Below, one piece after another: positions 37,097-44,966 of a stretch of DNA of 64,000 bases. Within the stretch, counting starts at the first letter, position 1. Every line of letters starts with the position of its first letter. The translations under genes were made by a program, and so were the position numbers. The notes under the pieces are model-generated. The model worked only from the letters and a program-made list of their open reading frames with translations, had not been told where the DNA came from and made no database searches. The DNA comes from Erythrobacter sp. (GTDB lineage Bacteria > Pseudomonadota > Alphaproteobacteria > Sphingomonadales > Sphingomonadaceae): NCBI GenBank assembly GCA_009993605.1, contig JAACTB010000013.1, positions 147,783 through 211,782 of the forward strand. The letters are read 5' to 3'.

Positions 37097-39556
37097 TCAG
37101 CTGTTGCCTCTTGAAAAGGCGTTCTTCGTCTTGAGGCTCGGCGCTTCCTTCCATGGCTCGTCCGGCCAGCGATGCTTGGGATAGCGGCCCTTCATTTCCT
37201 TCTTCACCTGCGCCCAGCTGCCACGCCAGAACCCGGCCAAGTCGCGCGTCGCCTGGATCGGACGTCCGGCGGGGCTCGTCAGCTTGAGCAGCAGCGGCGT
37301 GCCGCCCTGTTCGGGCCCGACCATCGGATGCCGTTCGAGCCCGAACAACGCCTGCACCCGGACCTCCACGCTCGGCGCATCGTCGCCGGTATAGTCGATC
37401 GGATGATGCGTCCCCGCGGGCGAAACGAATTCGCGCGGCGTGATCCGGTCGAGGCGCTGGCGCGTGTCCCAATCGAGTAGATTCAGGACTGCCTCGACCA
37501 ATTTGCTTTTCGCCACGCCGAGATCGCGGCGGCCAGCAAGCAGAGGCGCAAGCCAGAGATCGGCGCTCTCCGCCAGAGCGTCCTTCGAAAGAGCATCGAT
37601 CCCGGCATGGCGCGCCCGCGCCAGCAGCGCCTCAGGCAGGATCGTCCCCAGCCTATCCCGAGCCTTATCCACAAGCATGTCCACAATCGCCGCAGGATCG
37701 GGACTGGGATCGGGCCCACTCGCCAATTTGATCGCGCCAAGCCGCCGCTCCAGCCGGGCTTCGACCCGCTGTTCCTCCTCGTTCCAGTTGAGCACCGAGG
37801 TGCGCTCGATCAGATCGGGGAACTGCGCTTCGATATCGGCCAGCTCCAATTGCGCCGCCGAAGTGATCCGCGCGCCTCTGGCCTGCCCCTGCGCATCGGC
37901 GACTATCAGCCATTCCGCGCGCGCCAAGGGCGAGGCTGGGTCGAGCACGAAGCCCCGGCCGCCCGCCGCGATCCAGTGTTCGCCCGACGCATCGCGGCGC
38001 CTCGCGATGAAATCGGGGCGGGCCGCGGCGAGGAAGATCGCCGGATTGTCGGCGCCCGCGATTGATCTATCCGGCTCGCCTTCCTCTCCGATCAATTTCC
38101 TCGCGCGCTCGGCCCAACCCTTCGCCAATGTCCGGCTCGCCTGCGCCCGAGGAATCCTGTCGCTGCGCCAGCGGGAAAGGCGCGCGGCCAGATCCTCGCC
38201 GCGCCCGCCAAGGCCGCGCTCCTGCGTCAGCAGCAGCAATTCGGCAGCTTCCCGTGACTGCCCGGCCCTGGCGCCATAAAGCACCGCCGCTGCGCCTTCG
38301 GGATCGAGCGGCATGGCGGCCAGCCGCGATCCGAATTCGGTGATCCGTCCCTCGACGTCGAGCGCGCCCAGCTTCTCCAAGCGTTTCCGCGCGGAAGCGA
38401 GCGAAGCCTCGGGCGGCGGATCGAGCCAGCGCAGGTCGAGTGGGTCGCTGCCCCATTGAGCGATCTTGAGGACAAGCGGCGCGAGATCGGCGGTTACGAT
38501 CTCGGGCGCATCGTATGGCGGTCGTCCCTTGTGACCGCCCTCCTCCCACAAGCGATACGCGGTTCCCGGGCCCTGACGCGCCGCCCTTCCCGCGCGTTGG
38601 GCGGCAGCGGCCTGGCTGGCGCGAGACGTGACCAGATGCGTCGTACCCGCCGCGCGATCGAATTCCGCCCGGCGCGACAGCCCGCTATCGATAACGATCG
38701 ACACGCCGTCGAGAGTCAGGGAGGTCTCCGCGATGGCGGTCGCGAGAACGATGCGGCGCCTGCCTTCGGGATCGCGCCGGACGGCCGCGCGCTGGCCAGC
38801 GGGTTCGACCTGACCGTGCAAGGGGAGGACAAGCGCGCCGGGCAGGCGCGCCTCGACCCGCTCGCGCACGCGCTCGATCTCGCCGACGCCGGGAAGGAAG
38901 GCGAGGATGTCGCCCGCCCGATCGCGCCAGGCGACTGCGATCGCATCCGCCACCGCATCCTCGATCCGTTGCTGCGGCGAACTGCCCAACCATGCGATCT
39001 CGAGCGGAAAGGCGCGCCCTTCGCTTTCGATCACCGGGGCATTCGCCGCAAGGAGGCGCGCGAACCGGCTCCCGTCGATCGTCGCCGACATGACAAGAAT
39101 GCGCAGATCCTCGCGCAGCACCGACTGACTTTCCAGCGCGAGCGCGAGGCCGAGATCGCTGTCGAGATGGCGCTCATGCGCTTCGTCGAAAAGGACCGCC
39201 GAAACGCCGGCCAATTCGGGATCGTCGAGGATGCGATTGACGAAGATCGCCTCGGTGACGACGAGGATGCGGGTCCTCGCGGATGTCTTGCTGTCGAGCC
39301 GGGTCAGATAGCCTACCGTCTCGCCCGGCTTCTCCCCGAACTGCGCCGCCATCCGCTCCGCCGCCGCACGCGCGGCGACGCGCCTCGGGCTGGTGAGGAT
39401 GATCTGGCCTTCGCACCAGCTCTCCTCGATCAAAGCAGGCGCCACGGCGGTCGTCTTGCCCGCGCCCGGCGGCGCGACGAGGACGGCGCTGCTATGCTCG
39501 CGCAGTGCGCTGCGAAGATCGGGGAGGACGGTCTCGATGGGCAGGTCGGTAGGCAT
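37097..39556 (-). CDS. hrpB: ATP-dependent helicase HrpB
   Basis: This 819-residue DEAH-box helicase of the HrpB family begins with LPDLRSALREHSSAVLVAPP. Walker A is APPGAGKTT, the box is DEAHERHLD, motif III is SATIDGSRF, and the helicase C part has GRAARQGPGTAYRLW. The C-terminal third carries the HrpB-specific region ending WPDEPWKEAPSLKTKN. RNA or ribonucleoprotein remodelling is expected, but the substrate is unknown. The ATG at 39556 is preferred, though an in-frame TTG at 39583 overlapping the upstream stop is possible. Confidence 0.93.
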   Translation of the reverse strand: MPTDLPIETVLPDLRSALREHSSAVLVAPPGAGKTTAVAPALIEESWCEGQIILTSPRRVAARAAAERMAAQFGEKPGETVGYLTRLDSKTSARTRILVVTEAIFVNRILDDPELAGVSAVLFDEAHERHLDSDLGLALALESQSVLREDLRILVMSATIDGSRFARLLAANAPVIESEGRAFPLEIAWLGSSPQQRIEDAVADAIAVAWRDRAGDILAFLPGVGEIERVRERVEARLPGALVLPLHGQVEPAGQRAAVRRDPEGRRRIVLATAIAETSLTLDGVSIVIDSGLSRRAEFDRAAGTTHLVTSRASQAAAAQRAGRAARQGPGTAYRLWEEGGHKGRPPYDAPEIVTADLAPLVLKIAQWGSDPLDLRWLDPPPEASLASARKRLEKLGALDVEGRITEFGSRLAAMPLDPEGAAAVLYGARAGQSREAAELLLLTQERGLGGRGEDLAARLSRWRSDRIPRAQASRTLAKGWAERARKLIGEEGEPDRSIAGADNPAIFLAAARPDFIARRRDASGEHWIAAGGRGFVLDPASPLARAEWLIVADAQGQARGARITSAAQLELADIEAQFPDLIERTSVLNWNEEEQRVEARLERRLGAIKLASGPDPSPDPAAIVDMLVDKARDRLGTILPEALLARARHAGIDALSKDALAESADLWLAPLLAGRRDLGVAKSKLVEAVLNLLDWDTRQRLDRITPREFVSPAGTHHPIDYTGDDAPSVEVRVQALFGLERHPMVGPEQGGTPLLLKLTSPAGRPIQATRDLAGFWRGSWAQVKKEMKGRYPKHRWPDEPWKEAPSLKTKNAFSRGNS

Positions 39557-39579
39557 CGGCCCGCGCCGCTCCTGTCGCG

Positions 39580-40596
39580 TCAATAGCCCCGCGCGACGGC
39601 GAACCGCGCCGCTTCCACCATGGCCTGCCGCGCCTTGCCATCGGGGAAGATCGCCAGCGCATCAACCGCACGCTGGGCGAAATGACGCGCCCGTTCCCGA
39701 GTGTCGGACAGGGCATCATGCCGGGCGATCAGTGCGCACGCATGATCGAGGTCGGCATCGCTACTGCGGTGGCCGAGGATCGCATCGCGCCAGAAAGCCC
39801 GCTCTTCTTCGTTTCCGCGCGCATAGGCGAGGATGACAGGGAGCGTCATCTTGCCCTCGCGGAAATCGTCGCCGCGATCCTTGCCCATCGCGGCGGCATC
39901 CGAATCGTAATCGATCGCATCGTCGACCAGCTGGAAGGCGACGCCCAGATTGCGGCCATATTCGTCGAGCGCCTGCTCCTTTGCCTCGTCGCATTCGGCG
40001 ACGACCGCCGCGATCCGGGCGGCGGCGGCGAAGAGCGCGGCCGTCTTGGCGCGAATGATGCCGAGATAGCGCTGTTCGCTGGTGTCGATGCGGCGTTGCG
40101 CGGTGAGCTGATCGACCTCGCCTTCCGCGATGATTGCGCTGGCACCGGAGAGGATCTTGAGCACCTTGAGCGATCCGTCCTCCGTCATCAGCTCGAAGCT
40201 GCGACTGAACAGGAAATCGCCCACCAGAACCGTCGCAGGATTGCCGAAGATGATGTTCGCGGCGGTCTTGCCCCGCCGCATCTCGCTTCCGTCGACGACA
40301 TCGTCGTGCAGCAGCGTGGCGGTGTGGATGAATTCGACCGCCGCGGCCAGCTTGTGATGGCGGCTGCCCTGATAGCCCACCAGCTCCGCACCGGCGAGCG
40401 TGAGCATGGGGCGAAGGCGCTTGCCCCCGCCGGAGATCAGATGCCCCGCTAGGGCCGGGATCAGGGGAATCTCGCTCTGCATCCGGGCGAGGATGACCGA
40501 ATTGACCGCGTTCATACCCTGCGCGGTCAAGGCCAGCATGGGATCGAGCGAGGGGTCCGATCGATGATCGTGGAGGGGAATGATATCAGCGCTCAT
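39580..40596 (-). CDS. ispB: Polyprenyl diphosphate synthase (octaprenyl type)
   Basis: This 338-residue trans-prenyltransferase carries FARM motif DDVVD in LLHDDVVDGSEMRRG, the SARM motif DDAID in QLVDDAIDYDSD, and the chain-binding GGGKRLRPML. It makes the long polyprenyl tail of ubiquinone. The product length (C40 or C50) is not visible in sequence by eye. Its promoter is divergent from the chorismate mutase gene, 65 bases away, and it overlaps hrpB at its 3' end. Confidence 0.92.
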   Translation of the reverse strand: MSADIIPLHDHRSDPSLDPMLALTAQGMNAVNSVILARMQSEIPLIPALAGHLISGGGKRLRPMLTLAGAELVGYQGSRHHKLAAAVEFIHTATLLHDDVVDGSEMRRGKTAANIIFGNPATVLVGDFLFSRSFELMTEDGSLKVLKILSGASAIIAEGEVDQLTAQRRIDTSEQRYLGIIRAKTAALFAAAARIAAVVAECDEAKEQALDEYGRNLGVAFQLVDDAIDYDSDAAAMGKDRGDDFREGKMTLPVILAYARGNEEERAFWRDAILGHRSSDADLDHACALIARHDALSDTRERARHFAQRAVDALAIFPDGKARQAMVEAARFAVARGY

Positions 40597-40661
40597 CTGC
40601 GACCGGCAATGGGGAGGCGGACCGGGCTTGGCAAGTGCACATTTATTGCTAGCTTGCCGCA

Positions 40662-40994
40662 ATGGCCCGCGAAACGCCCTCTGCTCGCCCGATATCGGCG
40701 CAGTCTCCTACCGATGACGCGGTGCTGGCGGGCTATCGCAAGAGCATCGACAATATCGATGCCGCGCTGATCCACATGCTCGCCGAACGGTTCCGCATCA
40801 CCCAGGCAGTCGGGGCCTACAAGGCGAAAGCCGCTCTCCCGCCCGCCGATCCGGGCCGCGAACACGCCCAGATCGCGCGCCTCCGCGCGCTTGCGCAGGA
40901 TGCCGAGCTCGACCCCGAATTCAGCGAGAAATTCCTGCGCTTCATCATCGATGAGGTGATCCGGCATCACGAGAAGGCCCGCGCGAAGGGCTGA
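40662..40994 (+). CDS. Monofunctional chorismate mutase (AroQ class)
   Basis: This 110-residue helical protein fits AroQ-type chorismate mutase, converting chorismate to prephenate for Phe and Tyr synthesis. The first helix reads YRKSIDNIDAALIHMLAERFRITQ, with Arg and Asp at the expected sites. KAKAALPPADPGRE holds the catalytic Lys/Arg region, and a third helix contains FLRFIIDEVIRHHEK. The N-terminal 20 residues are disordered. It is not fused to a dehydratase. aroQ at 56404 (dehydroquinase) is the other shikimate gene in the window. Confidence 0.87.
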   Translation: MARETPSARPISAQSPTDDAVLAGYRKSIDNIDAALIHMLAERFRITQAVGAYKAKAALPPADPGREHAQIARLRALAQDAELDPEFSEKFLRFIIDEVIRHHEKARAKG

Positions 40995-41142
40995 AAACCG
41001 CTCTCGCTCGCTGAAATGTGACCAAAATGCAGCACCACGGCGCGGGCGACGAAAAAGCGCTCCTAGAAGCGCATGTACGGCTTGAAACGCTGAGCCCGTC
41101 CCCATAGGAACCGGCTTCGCAATTCGCTCAAGGGGAATAACA

Positions 41143-41352
41143 ATGAAATTTGGCAAGACCGCTCTGGTTGCTTCGGCTGCCAGCCTCGCCGTCGCTCCGA
41201 TCGCCGCCCAGGCGGCCGATCGCGCTGCCGCTCCGGTTGCCGGGGAATCCGAACTGGCCGGCAATGCCGGTGGCATTCTCGCGATCTTCGGCGTTCTCGC
41301 GATCGCCACCTTCATCTTCGCTTCGGGCGATGACGAGCCCGTCAGCCCGTAA
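41143..41352 (+). CDS. Small exported or membrane protein, unrecognised
   Basis: This 69-residue protein has a signal-like N-terminus (MKFGKTALVASAASLAVAPIAAQAADR). Its second hydrophobic segment (GGILAIFGVLAIATFIFASG) is followed by a short acidic end, GDDEPVSP. The organisation is typical of small envelope proteins of Sphingomonadales, but no function is known to me. A good Shine-Dalgarno-like AAGGGG lies about eight bases before the ATG. An intrinsic terminator follows at 41378. Confidence 0.72.
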   Translation: MKFGKTALVASAASLAVAPIAAQAADRAAAPVAGESELAGNAGGILAIFGVLAIATFIFASGDDEPVSP

Positions 41353-41377
41353 GGATTACAGCTTTCGATAGCTAGGA

Positions 41378-41408
41378 ACGGGGTCGGTTTTCCGGCCCCG
41401 TTTTCGTT
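41378..41408. terminator. Intrinsic terminator after the 69-residue gene
   Basis: ACGGGGTCGG (41378-41387) pairs with CCGGCCCCGT (41392-41401), nine canonical pairs and one G-T, followed by TTTCGTTTG. It lies between the plus-strand small gene and the convergent histidine kinase gene. Confidence 0.85.
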
Positions 41409-41470
41409 TGGGCTGGTTTCTCGGATCGAGGTGACCAACGAGGTGGCGAACGAATCCTCGCCTGCCAGGC

Positions 41471-42973
41471 TCAGAAGATACCTTCTCCGGCGCGCGGCAA
41501 TTCCAGCCGGACCAGCAAGCCGCCCAGATCCTCGCTCTCCGCCAGCGAGACCGTCCCGCCGTAGATTTCCGCCACGTCGCGCACGATCGCCAGGCCCAGG
41601 CCGGTACCCGGCTTGCCCGTGTCGAGCCGCGCCCCGCGATCGAAGATGCGCGGCCATTCCTCTTCGGGAATGCCCATCCCGTCATCCTCGATCCAGATCA
41701 CGCAATGGGGGGACAGCGGCTCGGCATCGACGGTCACGAACACGCTTCCCCCGCCGTACTTTGCGGCGTTCTCGATAAGATTGCCAAGAATTTCATCGAG
41801 GTCCTGCCGCTCCATGGCGGCAATCGCGTCCTTGTTGCCGTCGAGATCGAAACGCGTGCGCTCGTAGATGCGAGTCACCGCGCGAAGCACGCTTTCCACG
41901 CTCGGCCAGATTTCGGCGCGCGAATGACCGCTGGCGCGCCGCCCCACCGCGCGGGCGCGGGCGAGATGGTGTTCGACATGGCGCTGCATGGTCTTGGTCT
42001 CGCGACAGACGAGGTCGGACAGCTTGGGATCGTGCGCGGTCGCGGCATTCGTCAGCACGGTTAGCGGGGTCTTGAGCGCATGTGCGAGATTGCCCGCATG
42101 GGTGCGCGCCTCTTCGGCCTGCCGCTCCGAATGAGCGAGCAGGGCGTTGACTTCCTCGACCAGCGGCTGGACTTCCAGCGGAAGCGGCTCGTCGATCCGG
42201 TTCGCGCCCGCGCTGCGCATGTCCTGGATCGCGGCCCGCACCCGGCGCAGCGGGCTGAGGCCGATCCAGTTCTGAAGCACTGCAAGCGCGAACAGACCCA
42301 GGCCGAGCAGCGCGAAGCTCCAGACGAGGATCGCGCGGATGCGGGTGATCTGGTCGTCCAGTTGCTGCCGTGCGGAGGCGACCGCGAAGGTCCAGCGCGC
42401 GTCGCTATCGGGAAGAATGACCGTGCGCTGGGCGATGCGCAGCGGCTCGTCGGCGAATTGCTGGCTGTCGTAGAAGCGCGGATCGAAATTGTCCGCGTCG
42501 CGCCGGATTTCCAGCGTGTTGTCCCACAACGATCGCGACGGATAGCCTTCCTTACCCGGCGCGCTGATCTGGTAATACAGCCCGCTATTGGGTTCGAGGA
42601 ACCGCGGCTCCCCCAGCACGCGGTTGAAATAGACCTCGCCATCGAGGTCTATTTCCGCCGTCACGATCATGGCGTTCAAAAGGTATTCGAGCTGATCGTC
42701 GAAATTGCGCTCGACCAGATTGGTCAGCGTCCTGTCCAGTGCAAAGCCGCCCGCCAGCAGCAGGATGGCGATCCAGCCCGCCGCGATCGCCATCATGCGG
42801 CGTGCGAGGCTGCCTTCGACCTTCGTGCCCTTGGCGCCCGCCTGCTCCAGCGTCACCGCATCGGCACCGCCTGTGTTTGCAGGCGGCCCGGAAACGGGCG
42901 CGGCGTCAGGCGCGCGGCTGGTCGGCGGGATCGTCGAGCGAGTAGCCAAGGCCGCGGATCGTGGTGATGACAT
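41471..42973 (-). CDS. Sensor histidine kinase (FeuQ/PhoQ-like)
   Basis: This 500-residue sensor has a first membrane helix at about 61-80, a periplasmic domain (about 81-214), a second helix at about 215-235, and a HAMP-like linker. The phosphoacceptor His298 lies in NLAHALKTPL. The ATPase domain has N box EILGNLIENAAKYG, G1 EDDGMGIP and G2 GTGLGLAI. It partners with the response regulator encoded immediately upstream. The annotated ATG at 42973 overlaps that gene by 68 bases and adds about 55 disordered residues. A later start (for example a GTG at residue 27) is possible. The signal is unknown. Confidence 0.9.
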   Translation of the reverse strand: MSSPRSAALATRSTIPPTSRAPDAAPVSGPPANTGGADAVTLEQAGAKGTKVEGSLARRMMAIAAGWIAILLLAGGFALDRTLTNLVERNFDDQLEYLLNAMIVTAEIDLDGEVYFNRVLGEPRFLEPNSGLYYQISAPGKEGYPSRSLWDNTLEIRRDADNFDPRFYDSQQFADEPLRIAQRTVILPDSDARWTFAVASARQQLDDQITRIRAILVWSFALLGLGLFALAVLQNWIGLSPLRRVRAAIQDMRSAGANRIDEPLPLEVQPLVEEVNALLAHSERQAEEARTHAGNLAHALKTPLTVLTNAATAHDPKLSDLVCRETKTMQRHVEHHLARARAVGRRASGHSRAEIWPSVESVLRAVTRIYERTRFDLDGNKDAIAAMERQDLDEILGNLIENAAKYGGGSVFVTVDAEPLSPHCVIWIEDDGMGIPEEEWPRIFDRGARLDTGKPGTGLGLAIVRDVAEIYGGTVSLAESEDLGGLLVRLELPRAGEGIF

Positions 42974-43583
42974 CCGCGCCGAGCTTCTTGCGGATGCGGG
43001 TTACGAAGACCTCGATCGTGTTCGAATCGCGGTCGAAATCCTGATCGTAGATATGTTCGATCAGTTCGGTGCGGCTGACCACCTTGCCCTTGTGGTGCAT
43101 CAGATAGCTCAGCAGCTTGTATTCCTGCGCGGTCAGCTTGACCGGCTCGCCCTTCAGCGTGACCCGGCCCGAGCGCGTGTCGAGACGCACGTCGCCTGCC
43201 GTCAGTTCGGCGCTGGTATTGCCCGATGCGCGCCGGATCAGTGCCCGCAGGCGAGCGATCAGTTCCTCGGTCTGGAACGGCTTGGCGAGATAATCGTCGG
43301 CGCCCGCATCCAACCCTGCGACCTTGTCGCTCCAGCTGTCGCGCGCGGTCAGCACCAGAACCGGGAAGCCCCGCCCTTCCCTGCGCCACATGCCGAGCAC
43401 GGTCAGCCCATCGATTTCGGGCAGGCCGAGATCGAGGATCACGGCGTCGTAATCCTCGGTACTGCCGAGGAAATGTCCGTCCTCGCCATCGGTGGACAGG
43501 TCCACCGCATAGCCGTTCTGCTCCAATGTCGATTTGAGCTGCTGGCCGAGCGTGGGCTCGTCCTCGACGATCAGAATCCTCAT
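42906..43583 (-). CDS. Response regulator, OmpR/PhoP class (FeuP-like)
   Basis: This 225-residue protein has a receiver domain with Asp51 as phosphoacceptor in ILDLGLPEIDGL and Lys101 in YLAKPF. A C-terminal winged helix contains LTAQEYKLLSYLMHHKGKV and TIEVFVTRIRKKLG, which together make an OmpR-type DNA binder. The receiver stretch GEDGHFLGSTEDYDAVILD resembles FeuP/ChvI-related regulators of alphaproteobacteria. The ATG at 43583 gives the canonical MRILIVEDEP start. It lies downstream of a PepSY gene and upstream of its kinase. Confidence 0.95.
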   Translation of the reverse strand: MRILIVEDEPTLGQQLKSTLEQNGYAVDLSTDGEDGHFLGSTEDYDAVILDLGLPEIDGLTVLGMWRREGRGFPVLVLTARDSWSDKVAGLDAGADDYLAKPFQTEELIARLRALIRRASGNTSAELTAGDVRLDTRSGRVTLKGEPVKLTAQEYKLLSYLMHHKGKVVSRTELIEHIYDQDFDRDSNTIEVFVTRIRKKLGADVITTIRGLGYSLDDPADQPRA

Positions 43584-43706
43584 TATATCTTGGTCCCCGG
43601 TTGCGCGGTTGCGGCCCATCGGCCGCCTGTCGCCGTGATGTCGTTCATGTACATGAACACGTCAAGCAGCCGACAGTTTCGCGGCCATCGAGGGAAAGCG
43701 GGATTT

Positions 43707-44003
43707 TCAGTCGCTGCGCCCGAGCACGCGTCCCGTCCGCGCATCGACATCGACGAACAGGACACGCCCGTCGCGGATGAATTTCAGGCGATAGGCCATG
43801 GCGGTGGAATCGTATGCCGGGCCGAGATATTCGGCGCCGCGCATCGTCGGCACGATCCGCGCTTCGATATCGCGGAGCGAGACGAGATTGCCGGCCCGCA
43901 TTTCCTTGCGCGCCTCGCCCTGCTCCCCACGGGCCTGCGCGGCCAGGGGAGCCGCCGGTATCGACAATGCGAGGGCGAGGCAGGAGACGATCAGGCTTTT
44001 CAT
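43707..44003 (-). CDS. PepSY-domain secreted protein
   Basis: This 98-residue protein has a signal peptide (about 1-22, MKSLIVSCLALALSIPAAPLAAQ) followed by a single PepSY-like domain: SLRDIEARIVPTMRGAEYLG and YRLKFIRDGRVLFVDVDARTG. PepSY domains are found in protease inhibitors and in proteins linked to two-component systems. It is encoded directly ahead of the response regulator and kinase genes, so it may modulate the sensor in the periplasm. That role is inferred from position. Confidence 0.85.
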   Translation of the reverse strand: MKSLIVSCLALALSIPAAPLAAQARGEQGEARKEMRAGNLVSLRDIEARIVPTMRGAEYLGPAYDSTAMAYRLKFIRDGRVLFVDVDARTGRVLGRSD

Positions 44004-44070
44004 GACGCCTTCCTGCCTAGTGCGAGGGCATTGAACAAGGTGTGAATGCGCCGCGTCGCCCCGTTTGGAA

Positions 44071-44796
44071 TCAACGGGTCAGTTCGTATTTCACCGTCAT
44101 CGTGACCTGCGTGCCGACCTGGCCGGGCCTGGTCGGGGTCGAGATCCGGCTCCCGGTCACAACGATCGCCTGCGGCGCGCGATCGTACATCGGTTGCTGG
44201 AAACCCATCTGCTCCTCTACGGCGAGCAGGCGGACACCGCTATAGCCGGCCATGCGGGCGTATTCCTCGGCCTGTGCCTGGGCCTTGGCGAAGGCGGCCT
44301 TGCGGGCCTGCGCCTTTTGCGGCTCGTCGTTCACGATTTCCCAATTGGGACCGCTGAGATTGTTGGCACCGGCGGCCACCAGCGCATCGAGCACCGGCCC
44401 GATCCGGTCGAGATCGCGCAGATCGACAGTCACGCGGTTGGTCGCTTCGTACCCGATGAATTCGGGCGGCTGATTCTGGCGATGATTATATTGCGGGTTC
44501 AGCGTAATGCCCGCCGTCTGCACGCGATCTTCGGGAATGCCGAGCGAATCCATGCGCTTGAGCACCCGGTCCATTTCGACCGCATTCTGCTGCATCGCCG
44601 CGACGGCGGTCTGCGCCCGCGTGGTGACGCCCGCGCTGATCGTCGCCTTGTCGGGATCGCCCAGAATCTGCTGCGACACCTGCAGTTCCACCACCGGTCC
44701 GGTCGCGGCGATCGAGACTTCGGCGGCATTCGCCGGGAATGCGACCACGGCGGGCGCCAGCGCAGCGGCAGCGAGCGAGAGGGCGAAACGTTGCAT
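44071..44796 (-). CDS. SIMPL domain (DUF541) protein
   Basis: This 241-residue periplasmic or outer-membrane-associated protein has a signal peptide (about 1-24). It has the SIMPL pattern: ATISAGVTTRAQTAVAAMQQN, GIPEDRVQTAGITLNPQYN and a central IGPVLDALVAAGANNLSG. Family members (for example YggE-like proteins) have no settled enzymatic role. The ATG at 44796 gives the signal peptide. It lies just upstream of the PepSY gene with a 67-base gap, on the same strand. Confidence 0.88.
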   Translation of the reverse strand: MQRFALSLAAAALAPAVVAFPANAAEVSIAATGPVVELQVSQQILGDPDKATISAGVTTRAQTAVAAMQQNAVEMDRVLKRMDSLGIPEDRVQTAGITLNPQYNHRQNQPPEFIGYEATNRVTVDLRDLDRIGPVLDALVAAGANNLSGPNWEIVNDEPQKAQARKAAFAKAQAQAEEYARMAGYSGVRLLAVEEQMGFQQPMYDRAPQAIVVTGSRISTPTRPGQVGTQVTMTVKYELTR

Positions 44797-44966
44797 GAGC
44801 GATACTCCAATCGGTGTGTTGGTGTGGCGAATGCCCATGACGCGCTTACGCCCCGCTGAACCGATGGGTTCCGCGATCGGGGCGCGATAGGTACCAAATT
44901 TGCAAGCCTATCGAGGCCCACAGCGGTCTTGCCGATCACCGCGCCCGCGCCTACCTGCCGCGCTCC

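Noticed and set aside
37665..37673. A perfect DnaA box (TTATCCACA)
   Set aside because: It is single and lies inside hrpB coding sequence. With a TTTTCCACA at about 24391 it makes no cluster, and no origin-type gene is near. Not an origin.
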